64,000 nucleotides of DNA. It comes from Marsupella aquatica (Eukaryota > Marchantiophyta). Location: positions 25,978,001 through 26,042,000 of the forward strand of contig OZ316891.1 in assembly GCA_973895155.1 (NCBI GenBank). Direction: 5' to 3'. A program made the translations under genes and the position numbers. Of this stretch, positions 1-12,990 are shown one piece after another. Each line of letters starts with the position of its first letter. Position 1 is the first letter of the stretch. Under the pieces are notes generated by a model. The model made no database searches and was not told the DNA's origin. It worked only from the letters and a program-made list of their open reading frames with translations.

Positions 1-2080
1 AATCAATCCAATCAAAGAGACCTGATTGATTAGAGGTAGACTGAGCATAATTAACAAAATTTCAATCAAGGTGAGATCTGAAAAGACACCACACCCTATA
101 GAGAACGAATGTTGCATTAGGGCTCAACAACCGGAGGGTGAAAAGGACTGAAGGAAATTTGAGGGATGGAAACCTCATGAGAAGACAACACAGTGATCAC
201 CGACGCAGCCGCGAAGCCATGCAAAAGGGGGAGAATCGATGCACAAGCCCAAAATGGCAAAATTTGGACCAGGCTTTTCGAGAAACCATCGACAAAACTT
301 GATAAGTGCAAAACCCCCATACTTGCAACTCATTATAAAGAGTATTTTTACTTACAAAAGAATCAGATCACTTAAAGCATCTTTTTCAAAGCTTTTAAAT
401 CACTTTAAGATACATGTGTAATCCTTAACATAAACCTAAATCACAAGCTTACACTCTCATTTTACAAATGTGAATACTGTGCCTTTACACAACACATTGA
501 ATACATATAACATGGTTATTACACCATTAATATCACTTTCGGACACCATAGGGGGAGGAAAGCACATTGTACCCACAACTATCTCCCACCTCCTAATGTC
601 ATTTTGGTTCATTCACCTTCTAGTACCATTTGAACTTATACACCTTCTAATATCATTTGACCTCATATGATCCAAACGGACTCAGATAAGAGACTTTCCA
701 TGACTAACAAAGGTAAAGGTAGAGATGATTTGATAATGGGCAAAGCCCCTAATCTCATCTATACATGAGTTAATGAGGGAGTTAATATGGGCAAAGCCCG
801 TAATCTAACCCCGACCTACATTCTCTTGATCAGTGGGCATTCCTATCGAACCTTACCTATAGATGAGTTCCAAATTTCAGAGATATTCCTCACACTCACA
901 ATTTTAAGAGAAAATAACATGCATTTTATGCAGATCAATGGGAATAAACTTCATTCTCTCTAACTTATCTACTCAAAAACTTAAACCAAACTCATGCACT
1001 ACAATGAAAAGTACCTTTGTACTTGGCCATACTTGGCTATACCAGGAGTTTGCCACTCCATGACACTCTTGTCAAAATAACACAAAACATTGCAGACGTG
1101 CAAGGCAGAAGTGCCCATTTTAAGACAAATCATGCACACCCCTTGGTGATGCCATTTTAAGCAAATTTATACCCACCTACTGGTGATGTACAATACACAT
1201 CCTTTGGTGATGCACAATACACAAGAGAAAACTTTTTTTTTTCTCATTTATATATTCTCTCACAAGGCACACCCTGTTCTACAAGAGAAAACAACTTTTC
1301 AATATACATGATTTCTCCATGTGCCCACTGCACATGCATCCATAGTTAAATCCCTCAAACTCAACTTGAGAAGGAAATAGTACATACCTCAACCTCATGT
1401 TGAGGGGGAGATAACATCATTCAAACCATACATATCCAACATAAGATAAAATCTATGTAATATACACAAATCACATAAAAATACCCAATTATATTCTCCT
1501 ACAAGGAGTAGAAGTTCTTACTTCTATCACGCACTTGACATTTGATAACACAAACCTATGACCACAAGATGTAGCAACATACTATCATACGGCTTTCATC
1601 TTTGAGGGGAACAACACAATGTGATTTTTCAGCTACTAACCTAAGCTCCTCATTATGTTGGACATGAACTTGATTTGTTTGTTGCCAGGCTTCATCTAAG
1701 ATATTGCAAACTTCTGGAGACAATTGAAATTCCTGTTGCATCTTAATACCTTTGACGACCCTACATACCATGCGATTGACTTACAACACATGATATCTAC
1801 TGATTGATGACTCCACCTACTGCTAATGCATTTTCCTTTATTGCCAAGAGGATCGACGGGCTGTAATCTTTTTCCTTTAGGGTCATATACTTTTTTCTCT
1901 ACTACCCTAGTAGAGTTGTTTTTTTTACCTCAATCTAACCCCGCTAAAGGTTTTAACGAGGCAGTTCACCTCTTTGGTCGACGTAACATGCGTATCTATA
2001 AGCATGATGATAAATTATCATTTTTTTGGTCTAGCTCTAGGACTAGTCTAGATTGTCTTCATAATTCCCATTATGTCACC
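1..2080. other. Intergenic, possible retroelement body
   Basis: I find no supportable gene here. The stretch is AT-rich with short open frames only. A motif reading tgggcaaagccc occurs twice (about 738 and 789), and short ttggtgatg repeats lie around 1143-1212. The part from about 1800 runs into the polypurine tract and LTR-like sequence at 2081-2238, so it may be the decayed interior of an LTR retroelement. No gag or pol domain is readable. Confidence 0.4.
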
Positions 2081-2238
2081 AAGGGGGAGTGTTATGAGTC
2101 ATCTAGCCCCAGACTAGAATAGAGTCACTATACCATGCATGGTTATACCTTAACCATACCTGTACACACACATATATAAAGCAGAACCGTGACTCCTAAT
2201 CGGTACCTGATTCATTCTCGATTCATTCTCTCTTAACA
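2081..2238 (+). mobile_element. Possible LTR with polypurine tract
   Basis: A polypurine tract (aagggggag, 2081-2089) is followed directly by a 149-bp segment that begins TGTTA and ends TAACA, the inverted TG..CA ends expected of an LTR. A TATA-like tatataaag lies inside at about 2172. The order PPT then LTR matches the 3' end of a Copia-type element on the + strand. No second LTR copy and no target-site duplication were found in the window, so this is either a truncated element or a chance match. The very short length would fit a miniature (TRIM-like) element. Confidence 0.35.
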
Positions 2239-4605
2239 CATATGAAATTATGGAAAACAAAATTATAGGTAGAAGGCTATGGGCTGGTGGGTAGAGGAGA
2301 GGGCACAGGGACGGAGGGCAATTGGCTGGAAGGTAGAGGGCTAGCACCATTAAAGAATTGTGGGCTACGGGTTGTCCAAGTAGACCCGTGCTCCCTCCCC
2401 TTTTCAGAGCCTTTTTAATTCCACCGATTTGTACATATTTTTTGGCAGATAAACCTAGGTATTAGCGGTGACTGATTTGATTGTACAGTTGGGCCTTTTC
2501 TCTCCTAGGGCACCCAAATCTTATGGACCAACCACCTAGTCATTTTTGATGACTCTGCATTGAAGACAGGAAATGGCTTTTTTTACTACTCCTAAGCCAG
2601 TAAAATTTTCACGTTCCCAAGTCAGTAAAGTATTCCAAAACAAACACTATTTGACAAGCGGATTAGTATAAGACATCTGAGTAGAAAATAGCTTTTAGAG
2701 TAGTCCATGGCTGGAAGTGTATGGGCAGGAGGGCTGTGGGCACACGTCTATGGCCCAGACGGCCACACTCTTGACAAACACAAAAGGGGTGTGGGGGGGG
2801 GGGGGGGGGGGGGGTGGCTGACATTCCCTCCCTATTCCCATACATTCGTTTTGGTAGATGTCCTGTTGTAGAAGTCAGGGGGGCTTTACAAGACGATGGG
2901 GGCCGTTCACTCTCTCTTCATCCAGAGCAAAGCTATGGCCATTTCATTCCACAAAAGTTAAAATGCCTGAGCCAAAATGTGTCAGGTCTGGAAGTAATCA
3001 ATGCAATTCCCTTAAAACAAGCGGCCGTTTGCTCCAAGTTTTTAGACCACCTCAAGAGGAGGTCTAAGTTTTTGACAAAAAAGCTTGCACACCTCACCAA
3101 AAAAAGGGACCCACAAGGGGCCCACTGACAGATGACTAGGTTCGGTAATGCTTTTTGTTCATTGTGCCCCCAAGTTCATGTAAAGTGAAGTGTGGCCAGT
3201 TCCCACATATGAATGGCTAGGATTGCATCTTTCACTTGGAAAAAATGGAATGGCTGCCCCCAAGTTCTTGTAAAGCCCCCCTCAAAGACATTCCTTTCTT
3301 GCTTCCCTTCCATTCATGCCTGCCTGAATTTCCATTGTTAATAGAGATAATACAAAAACATCCTTGCATCTATCAGGGTTTTGGTATGGACTTCCATTTC
3401 AGTTTTGTGATTATGAATTTGTCTTTATCTAGAAAGATGCCTAGAGGTGTCACTGTAGGAGCCTAGGCCCCAATTCTAACTTCTGTTTTTATAGGTCGAT
3501 GGTGCTCTTGTAAAAGTTGAAGATATGTTGCACTAATTGCCAACACCATTGGGTTGCGTGCACTATGTGACAAAGTAGCCAGAAAAGCTGGACAACGTGA
3601 CAAGTATACAAAGGGAAAAAGTCAGTACTTCATGAATGCATATGTTGGTGTAGGGGTTGGTGTCAAGATTGTCAGCCAAAGACACAAAAAATGGAACCCT
3701 TGTGGAATAGCCATTAATTCTAAGTTGTCAGTGTGTATTTTTCCAGAGAAATAACTGAATACATTTGTGACAAAATGAACTATGCTTGCAGTTTGCAGAC
3801 TGTGTTGATAACTCCTGTCCTCATGCCCTCCTGTTTTACTTCTTGGCTGTCAGGTCCCTTCCTCTATGGAGATCAGGTGTGTACATAGCTTGTTTTCCAC
3901 AAGAACCCTAGCTACTCTAGGTCAATTTGATCACACACTAAGTATTAGTAACCAGTGTAGCTTCTTTTTAAATACAGTTTTACATGGAATGCTACCTCTA
4001 CAAGCAAACCAAAAATTTAATCCGTGGACCCCATGTTCATCCAAGGAAAGTGTGTTATAAAGTGAAATTAATTTTCTACAAGGCTGTAACCGATGATTTT
4101 GACGCTCAAAAAGATAAAGGAGATCGATCTGGTTGAGATGATCTCTTTGGTTCATCAAACCAAAGGTTGTGTAGGAATTTTTGGACGATTTTTGCTCACA
4201 CATTGGAGAAATAGTTTTTCTACCATTCCTGATTGATTGTTTGTTAGTTACATTGAACATTACTGCCACAAGACAAACCGAAGAACATCACTCAGCTGTT
4301 GGTGAAAGGGTGCGTGTCATTTTGGTGAGAAGAACGCACAAAATGGACAAGCCATCACTTCACATACAGGTTTGTAGCTTTTTTTAATTTAAGAAAGCTA
4401 TTGTGTGAGGGGGAGACCAATGATTGTTTCTTTGACACAAAGGTTGCATTTGGCATCAGCCTGGAGGGATGCAAACAATTCAAGTTAGGAAGCAAGCGTT
4501 GCGGACAAGCGATGACAACGTAATCAATGCGGGAATCAATGAAATCAATTAGCAGTCGCTAAGTTTGTGACAATGATGAAATTGTGATGTCTCTTTGTAG
4601 AGAAA
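2239..4605. other. Intergenic, no gene recognised
   Basis: Only short open frames, none with a recognisable domain. A phrase reading gcccccaagttc-tgtaaag occurs twice (about 3167 and 3257), suggesting a small local duplication. A 22-base poly-G run sits at 2793-2814. Confidence 0.4.
2793..2814 (+). repeat. Poly-G run of 22
   Basis: An uninterrupted run of 22 G residues. Length in such runs is error-prone in sequencing, so the exact count may be wrong. Confidence 0.9.
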
Positions 4606-5108
4606 GGTTTTCCAATGAGCCTCAGATTGAAATTTTTTGTCAAGTTCAAAATGAGTTTTTGAATATCTTTGTTTTTCGAATGAGTGTGACCCGAGAGTGT
4701 GACAATAAGAAATTTTGATCATGTGTTCATGAATTCTTTTAGCTTTCCAACATTGAGTCCAACATTGACAAATTTCATGTCAAATTTTGTCACGGTACTA
4801 AAGAGATCATGTGATTTTCAATCTCTCTAGCTTTCTAACGTGTGACATTGGTAGTATTTGTCAAGAATTAGAGAGATCATGAGTATCTAAATTTCTCTAG
4901 CTTTCCAATGAACTTAACATTGATAGATTTTGTAAGTACTAAGGAGATCATGAGTTTCTAATTTTGCTCTAGCTTAGTTTCCAATGAATGTGACATTGAG
5001 AGATTTTATTAAGAAAGTACAAAGAGGTCATGAGTTTCTAAATTTTGATCTTGAGCTTTCTGATGAATCTAACATTGACAGATTTTATCAAGTAGTAAAG
5101 AGATTGAT
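4606..5108 (+). repeat. Diverged tandem repeat, about six copies
   Basis: About six copies of a unit of roughly 69-89 bp. Each copy has the order agctttccaatg, then aacattgacagatttt, then a caagtactaaagagatcatgag-like segment. Copies start near 4606, 4740, 4829, 4898, 4971 and 5053. Divergence between copies shows that the array is old. Confidence 0.7.
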
Positions 5109-6135
5109 TATTTTTACAATGTAGAGCCAAAGGGGTTCTAAGTGTGTACATTTTTATGTATTAGTTTTTTTAAATCTGCAAACAATTATAAAATACAAAC
5201 ATTTTGATATAAAACACTGATATATGATTGACAAACATTAAAATGGTAACTTCATTTTACTAAATAACATCTCTTCCTTTCTATTTTGTTTTTTATGTTC
5301 AATATTTATGGGATGACGTTCCAAAAATTACGTTTCTTTTGCCACAAAGAGGAATGTGCCCTTTTGTTACTGCCATAGTTAAGATATTTCCTGTTTGTGG
5401 TTGGTTGTACTGATGTGGTGCAATCTTGTGGCAGGGAATTTGCAAGAGACCTCTCATGGGGGTCCCTAATTAAAAGTGCAAGCCAGGTGAGACAGGGTGC
5501 ACAATGAAAGATTCACCTTGGCCCCATGAATTGGAATGGAACCTCTAAAGAGAAACAGAAAACTCAGGGGCACCACTTTCCCTAACTAGGAAGAAAACAG
5601 TGAGTAGGGACAAAAATTAAAAACAACCTGCATGAAGGAATCAAAATCTCCCTCTACATAGCATAAACCTCCCACCTGTGCTCTACTATGTACACTTTGC
5701 ATCCCAGGATGTTCTAGTGGACAATAAATTTGACTTAAAATCCTTGGATATATCCTTGGATCCTTGCTCCTGGTTTAAAAATTTCCATAGTTTGTACCTA
5801 TTGTAGCTCTTTTCAGTGGAGTATGTAATTGTCTTCTTTCAATGCATGGAATTTATTAGTTTTTTTCCAATCTTATCCATGCAGCTGTTATAAGATAGTA
5901 CCCATAAAAATATAAGAAATACAATGATGGTACCTAGGCAGAAGATGGAGTTCTACAACGCGTCGAACTTCTGTACCTGGCGAGCTCGGATCCTACCGCA
6001 AGATTCAATGACTCACATGCTGCTTCATATGCGTACTGTAACGAGCTCCTCCCCAGCCCCTTTCGGTGATAGAGCTGATCTCTTTCAAAGTTTCACATTC
6101 ACATCTTGTTCCTTGTGCACTGCCACTTCTAGTGG
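5109..6135. other. Upstream region of first P450, partly duplicated
   Basis: No gene seen in 5109-5800. From about 5806 (ttttcagtggagtatgtaat) the sequence matches the region from about 9792 ahead of the second P450. The two promoters and 5' leaders therefore belong to the duplicated unit. Confidence 0.55.
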
Positions 6136-6143
6136 TATATATG
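6136..6143 (+). promoter_or_regulatory. Likely TATA box of first P450
   Basis: tatatatg lies 119 bp before the start codon at 6255. A start of transcription about 30 bp downstream would give a short 5' leader and exclude the upstream ATG at 6148. The second gene has a weaker counterpart (gtatacatat, 10084-10093) at the matching place. Confidence 0.4.
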
Positions 6144-6254
6144 CAGCATGAATCGGTCTGAAAGAACATTCTCTACTGAGGTGGCTGATCTATATGAAAG
6201 GCACATTGAGAATTTAGTTTTGATAGCATCCAGACTCAAGGGCATTCTATCGAC

Positions 6255-8915
6255 ATGGACCGGCTTGGTGGGGCCTGGACGAGAATTCGGGTTGCAGCTG
6301 ATTTTCCACTCCAGTATTCGTTTGACACATCGGTTCTGCTGGTCGTTGGAATTGTGACTCTAGTCGTTGCTGCAGTAGTAGTGCGCAGCTATGGATCTCA
6401 TGGAAAGAAGAAGGGTGCCCATTTGCCACCGGGGCCCCGCAACTGGCCAGTCATTGGAGCGCTGCTGGAAATGGAACCGTTGTTCTACAAAACCCTCGAT
6501 ACTTTTTCGGCGAAGTATGGGCCCATTGTGTTCTTCCGCTTGGGTGTTCAGAGCCTGGTTGTAGTGTCTTCCCCCGAGGGTGCGGAGGAGCTTCTCAGGC
6601 ACAAAGATACTGAGTTTTGCGACAGGCAAACGGCGATGAATAGATCTTCGGCGAAATACGTAGGGCTAGGGGGGGTAAGCATGCCATCTGCAAACTATAC
6701 TGCCAACTACAAGCTAAAAAGGAAGCTTGTCATGACGGAGTTCGTCAACGTAGCTAGGCTGAAGTCGTCTGAGAACCTGCGGACTCGGGAAATGGCAGTG
6801 ATGGTGGAGAAGGTATTCAGCTTGATACAGATTAACACCAACGACAACGAATTAGGCAATCGAAACTCTCATGATGGCCCGACTCCAAACGTAGATATCC
6901 AACTAAGTGCAGTTGCTGCTGCCCGGAATATTCTATTTCTTCTCTGCTTTGGCAAGAGCTTCGACAGCTTGCCGCCTACAGACGAGATTAGAGAGTTCCC
7001 TAGCATCTTGCAAGAGGCTGGAGAGCTTATCATGAGCTTCAATCTGGTACGGAAAACAAACACTCTTGACACGGGAAATAAATTATTCTGAGGTTGTGTT
7101 TCTTGCAGGCCGGCCCGTATCACAAAGCGCAGCTCAGATCTTGGAAAACGTCTTGGAGCTTTCCATGAGCTAGCAACGTACAACATATCCAATATGAAAA
7201 TGACCTCCAATTTCAAGTATCTGTTTTTCGTGACAGCCGAGCCAATGCATCTTCAGGACTCTCTAGCTAGTGCAAGGGAACCGAATCGCAATCAGAGGAG
7301 CTGTAGATCCCAATGCATTTTGTAAAGTTGGGATGACACTTCGGTGGGTCGTGCGCGCGCAGGTAGACTACTTCCCGTGGCTGACGTGGTTGGATCCGCA
7401 AGGGTTGCTGAAGAGAATGAAAGCTTTTGAGAAACGCCAGAGTGCTTACTACAAGACGATCATCGAAAGGAGCAGGCGAGATCTGAGGAGCGACTTGCGC
7501 GAGTCCTCAACATCGAACGATACCGACAAAGGGAGTTGGATCAGCTTTATGCATGTTCTACTCCAAGCCCAAGGAAAAGGTGCGTCGACCCGTGACGTAG
7601 TTTCCAGGATTCAACCGCCAAGTCTACTGCAAGTTCACTAGTATTAAACGAGCCCTATACTAATGGCAAGTATTGGTTTAACGCGGGCTATCAGGTCACC
7701 GATCACTTGTCAATCCCTTAATTCTCTCTTTTTCGCTGTCCTTTTGAGTTCCCAATCCATATGGAATTCTATTTCTCTTATTTCTCGTTTTAAGGATCAA
7801 TACCGAATTTGAGCAAACCTCAAGATTAACCTCTCCTTTCAAATCGAGTACGAGGCTTTGTCGAAGATGGAGGGAATAGATATTTGCTGATTGTCACTAA
7901 GATCTACGAAAACGTAAGAAAATTGACAAATCTTGCTTGTTCAACGCAGATATGGGAGTTACCGACGATGACAGTGTGATAGCACTAATTAAGGAAATGT
8001 TAGGCGGCGGCATCGGCACCACTGGAACCGAAGCATCGTGGGCCCTAGTAGAACTGGTACGCCACCCGATGGTGTTACAACGCCTGCAGCAGGAACTGGA
8101 TGCTGTTGTGGGTAAAGAACGGTCTCTGGAAGAATGTGACCTGCAATTTATGCCATTCCTCAATTCTGTTATTCTGGAAACGTTGCGCTTGCATGGAATT
8201 CTTCCACACACGTTTCCTCATGTCAACATGAAGCCCTCCACTTTATGTAAGTAATTACCTCGAGACGAACAATTTATTGAGTCTGAATTTTTTTCATTCC
8301 CTACAATTTACAGGTTCGGAGTTCTCAAATGTGCCAATCCGTCTGCGTCTACATTATACAGACAAAAGAAAATTCTTGGTGTAACTGGAGACTTTCAGAC
8401 TGCGAATACACAACGAGTTTCGAGTTCTGCCGTTCTGGTGTAAGAGCTAAAAGTTGACTGACACTGTCTTGTGGGCACTCTTGTCTGGAATCTAATCAGG
8501 TGGATATGACATTCCTGCAAACACCGCGGTGCTCGTCAATATGTGGAGCTTGGGTAGGGACCCTAAGGTTTGGAAGGATCCACTCCAGTTCAACCCAGAC
8601 AGATTCATGGCAGGTGCCGGATCACCCCTAGGTGTCCCGGACTCGGAAGCAATCCGGGCGAGGGGCAACTGCTACTACCTACTCCCGTTCAGTAGTGGGA
8701 GGAGGATGTGTCCAGGGTATAGCCTGGCTCGTATACTGCTATGGAGAATTGTAGGGACCCTTGTCCATGCGTTTGATTGGTCCCCACCGCAAGGATGTTC
8801 ACGGGAAGATATGAAAATAGAAGAATCGGGGACTTTCCTTCTGAACCCCGCCTCTTCCCTGATTGTACCCAGTCCTCGCTTATCACCTCATGTGTATAAG
8901 AGTAACATCATTTGA
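6255..8915 (+). CDS. Cytochrome P450, CYP71-clan type (copy 1)
   Basis: A complete P450 of 573 residues in four exons: 6255-7046, 7363-7579, 7950-8246 and 8500-8915. All junctions are GT-AG and frame-consistent. In order the protein shows an N-terminal membrane anchor (about 26-44), a proline-rich hinge (PPGPRNWPVIG, 58-68), an I-helix, the K-helix ExxR (ETLR, 413-416), a PxRF motif (NPDRF) and the heme signature FSSGRRMCPG with the ligand Cys506. It should be an ER-anchored haem monooxygenase using P450 reductase. The family and substrate are not recognisable to me; the layout is that of A-type (CYP71 clan) plant P450s. The I-helix reads GGIGTT where AGxDT(T/S) is expected, so the usual acid is missing. 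A close tandem copy follows about 1.3 kb downstream. The start is the first in-frame ATG before the anchor. Confidence 0.92.
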
Positions 8916-9277
8916 GTAGAAACTTGCTGAAGGTAGTTTCCTGGTCTCAATGTGATCCCCAAGAAAATCAAAATTTTACTCTTGGACAACAAAAAGCCAA
9001 AAGTCATGCCAAGGTACTTCCCATACACCAGAAACGCCAGAGTACCCAATGGCAGGCTACTGTAGAAAGTAGGCTAAAAAAGGAAGTCTCTAGTACTTGA
9101 GTACCGTAGCTACTGCAGGCTAGAAAGTTTACTAGAAAGTACTCCATGTACTCGATTACGAATCGCATGCTAGGAAGTACTCTATATACTGGCACATAGT
9201 ACAGCCAGCAGACACATTTTAGTCAATCCAATAGTGTCAGAAACACACTGTTTAGTCTTGTTCCTTTCAAGTAAGTA

Positions 9278-9283
9278 AATAAA
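9278..9283 (+). terminator. Candidate polyadenylation signal, first P450
   Basis: AATAAA lies about 360 bp after the stop codon of the first P450. It is the first canonical signal noticed downstream; plant signals are loose, so the true cleavage site is not fixed by this. Confidence 0.3.
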
Positions 9284-10083
9284 CCATGTGAAAGAAGCTC
9301 TGCTCAAAGCTCAGATTTGTTTTTAAAAGAATTCCACCAAAGTTTTGTTTTGGTTGGATCCAGGTTCATTGCAGAAGTAGATTTAAACTATCTATACCCA
9401 TCTAAATTAAATTCGCTTTCAGTTTTAGAATATGATGGCCTTCCTGCTAGTGTATCCATAAGTATACATATTGGCAATCAAAAGCTCAGTCTCTCGGGGT
9501 CTACTGACTGCACTGGCTCTAGACCGATTCTGGGCGGGGCATAATTGAAAAACTAGGATGCAAGCACAAACAGGGATTGGGGAAGTCGTTGGTGCAAGTA
9601 AGGAATCTTTTTTTTTTGGTCTCATCTCTAAATATGTCCAAAGAAAGGCAGTCACGCTAGCGTAAAGAATGGGAGGTCAGACTAGTGTCATTTATCACGC
9701 ATCAGCAAGATCTTTTGGTGGATTTACTTGGCATTTTCTTGGATATCTAATCTAGTTTTGGAATGTCCTTAATTAATTTGTAACTAGGTCTTTTCAGTGG
9801 AGTATGTAATTTTTTTTCTGTCAAGAGCAAGGACCTTTTTCGTTTTTTACGAATCTTATCCATGCAGCTTTTATATAGTACCTGGGCAGAAGATCGAATT
9901 CTACGGCCACACATTGAACTACTGTTCCTAGCGAGCTAGTATCCTACGGCAAGATTTGACTCAGATGCTGCTTGTACTCCAACGAGCTCCTCCCCAGCTC
10001 TCCTCCCAGCTCGTGCGGTGATCGAGTTGATCTCTTTCGAATTCTCAAATTCACGTTTCCTTCTGCATTGCCACTTTCTAGAA
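9284..10083. other. Spacer and promoter of second P450
   Basis: No gene in the first part. From about 9792 the sequence matches the promoter and leader of the first P450 (from about 5806) with small indels, marking the left edge of the duplicated unit. Confidence 0.5.
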
Positions 10084-10207
10084 GTATACATATCGCACGA
10101 ATCGATGTTGAAGAAAGTCAAAGACATCCTCTACCCAGGTGACTGATCTATATTAGGACACATTGAGAATTTAGTTTTGGTAGCATCCAGAAGGACATTC
10201 AATTGAC

Positions 10208-12849
10208 ATGGATCGCCATGCTGGGGCCTGGACGAGAATTCGGGAGGCAGCTGTAGATTTTTCACAACAGTATTCGTCGGACACATCGGGTCTACTGGTC
10301 GTTGGAGTTGTGACTCTAGTCGTTGCTGCATTAGTAGTGCGCAGCTATGGATCTCATGGAAAGAAGAAGGGTGCCAATTTGCCACCGGGGCCTCGCAACT
10401 GGCCAGTCATTGGAGCGCTGCTGGAATTGGGACCGCTGTTCTACAAGACCCTCGACAGTTTTTCGGCGAAGTATGGGCCCATCGTGTTCTTCCGCTTGGG
10501 TGTTCAGAACCTGGTTGTGGTGTCCTCCCCCGAGGCTGCGGAGGAGCTTCTCAGGCAGAGAGATACAGAATTTTGCGACAGGCAAACCGCGATGAATAGA
10601 TCTTCGGCGAAATACGTAGGGCTAGGGGGACTATCCTTGTCATCTGCAAACTATACTGATGACTACAGGCTTAAAAGGAAGCTTGCCATGGCGGAGTTCT
10701 TCACCGCAGCTAGGCTGAAGTCTTCTGAGGATCTGCGGACTCGGGAAACGGCAGGGATGGTGGAGAACATATTCAGCTCGATCCAGAGTAATACCAACGA
10801 CAACGCGTTTGACAATCGTAGCTTCGGGCGGAACTCTCATGATGGCCCGACTCCAAACGTAGATATCCGGTCGTGTGCATTTGCTGCTGCCCGGAATGTT
10901 CTCTTTGTTCTGTGCGTCGGCAAGAGGTTCGATAGCTTGCCGCCCACAGATGAGATAAGAGAGTTCCCTAGCATCTTGCAAGAGTCTGCAGAACTCATCT
11001 TGTACTTCAATGTGGTACGGAAAACATCGGAAAACATCCACTCTTAACACGTGAAATACAATTATATCTCTAGATTGTGTTTCTTGTAGGCCTGCCTCTA
11101 TCACAGAGCGAAGCTCATCTTAGACAACGTCTTAGAGCTTTCCATGAGCTAGCAACAATATATATTCAGTGCGAGAGTCATCTCCAATTTCGAGTATCTG
11201 TTTCTGGTCATAGCCTAGCTGAGTCTAGCCATAAATCTTCAGGGCTCTATAGCAAGTGCAAGGGAACCTAATCGCACTCATAAGAGCTTAACATACATCT
11301 CAACACATTTTGGTGGGTCATGCGCAGGTAGACTACTTCCCGTGGCTGACGTGGTTGGATCCGCAAGGGGTGGTTAGGAGAATGAAAGCTTTTGAGAAAC
11401 GCCAGAGAGCTTACTACAAGTCACTTGTCGAAAGAAGCAGGCGAGAACTGAGGAGCAAGTTGCGCAAGTCCTCGACATCGAACGATATCGACGAAGGGAG
11501 CTCTAACAGCTTCCTGCATGCTCTCCTCCAAGCGCAAGGAAAAGGTGTGATTCCTGACGAAATTTTCAGAACTCAACCGCCAAGCTAGTCTTCAAGTTCA
11601 CTTATACTAGAGCGTTATAATGGCAAGCATTGGCTTTGACACGGGGCATCAGGTCAGCGATAGCTACTCAATCCTTCCTCTCTTTGTCTCCTCTCTCTCC
11701 TAGCTTTTGAGTGACGATCAATATATGGAATTCTCTTTCCCTTTAATCCATTTTTGAGGAGCAATACGGAGTCAATCATGAGGAAACCTGGAGATCAACT
11801 TCTGTTGGTGAAAAATTCCTTTCATTTCGAGGACGAAGCTGGTGGTGTCTTTGTTGTCGAAGATGAAGGAATTCAGAGTCCACTCATCGGAATGTAACTA
11901 TGATATAGGCAAATGTAAGAAAAATGACAATTCGTGCTTCTTTCAACTCAGGTACCAAAATTACCGATGTTTGTGTGGGAGTAGAAGTGAAGGAAATGTT
12001 GAGCGGCGGCATCACCACCACTGGAACCGAAGTATCGTGGGCTCTTGTAGAACTGGTACGCCACCCGAAGGTGTTACAACGCCTGCAGCAGGAACTGGAT
12101 GCTGTGGTTGGTAAAGGACGGCCTCTGGAAGAAGCTGACCTGCAATCTACGCCATTCCTGAATGCTGTTATTCTAGAAACGTTGCGCTTGCATGGAGTTC
12201 TTGCACACACGTTTGCTCATGTCAACATGAAGCCCTCCACTTTATGTGAGTAATTACCTCGAGACGAACTAATTATTGAGCTGAGTTTTTTCCATCCTCC
12301 AACAATTTACACAACAAATGGTTTCACGCTCGGAGTTCTTAAACGCCTCGGGGTTTGAGACACTTGAGTTTGAAGAGCTAAAAATTCACTGACAGTGTCT
12401 TGTGGGCACCCTTGCTTGGAATCGAACCAGGTGGTTATGACATTCCTGCAAACACTGCGGTACTCGTAAATATGTGGAGTATGGGTCGTGACCCTAAGAT
12501 TTGGAAGGATCCCCTCCAGTTCAACCCGGATAGATTCATCACAGGAGCAGGATCATCTTCACCCCCAACTGCCTCGGACTCGATAACAATCCGGGCGGGT
12601 GGCAATTGCTACTTTCTACTCCCATTCAGCAGTGGCAGAAGGATGTGTCCAGGGTATAGCCTGGCTCGGATACTATTATGGAGAATGGTAGGGACCCTTG
12701 TCCACGCGTTTGATTGGTCCCCACCTCGCGGACGTTCACCGGAAGATATGATAGAAGCATCGGGGGCTTTCCTTCTATGGCCCGCCTCGTCCCTCCTCGT
12801 TCCCACACCTCGCTTATTACCTCATGTGTATAAGAGTAACATCAGTTGA
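10208..12849 (+). CDS. Cytochrome P450, CYP71-clan type (copy 2)
   Basis: A complete P450 of 578 residues, the tandem sister of the gene at 6255-8915. Exons are 10208-11014, 11328-11544, 11952-12245 and 12431-12849. Intron positions and phases are identical to copy 1, and exon 2 has the same length (217 nt). It has the same anchor, hinge, ETLR, NPDRF and FSSGRRMCPG motifs, so it should be an active ER-bound haem enzyme. It carries several extra residues (for example DNRSFG near residue 205). The start of exon 3 has diverged most: ITDVCVGVEVKEM against VTDDDSVIALIKEM. Its I-helix reads GGITTT, again without the usual acid. Both copies keep open frames and splice sites, which argues that both are under selection. 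Substrate unknown; the pair is probably a specialised-metabolism expansion. Confidence 0.92.
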
Positions 12850-12984
12850 GGCGAAACTTGTGGAAGCTCCAGATCTCAATCACATGGGAATTGAAGCCTA
12901 AGTAATTTGTCATCTCAATGTCTATAGCTTCACTGTTCGGTGTAAATCTCTTCCAAATTTGTTACGAAAATATTTCCACTAAGA

Positions 12985-12990
12985 AATAAA
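12985..12990 (+). terminator. Candidate polyadenylation signal, second P450
   Basis: AATAAA lies 136 bp after the stop codon of the second P450, a normal distance for a plant 3' UTR. Confidence 0.4.

Noticed and set aside
6148-6357. Upstream ATG overlapping the first P450 start
   Set aside because: It begins only a few bases after the TATA box, so it is probably not transcribed; the second copy does not preserve it.
10640-11104. 154-codon open frame on the minus strand
   Set aside because: Antisense to exon 1 of the second P450, with no recognisable domain.
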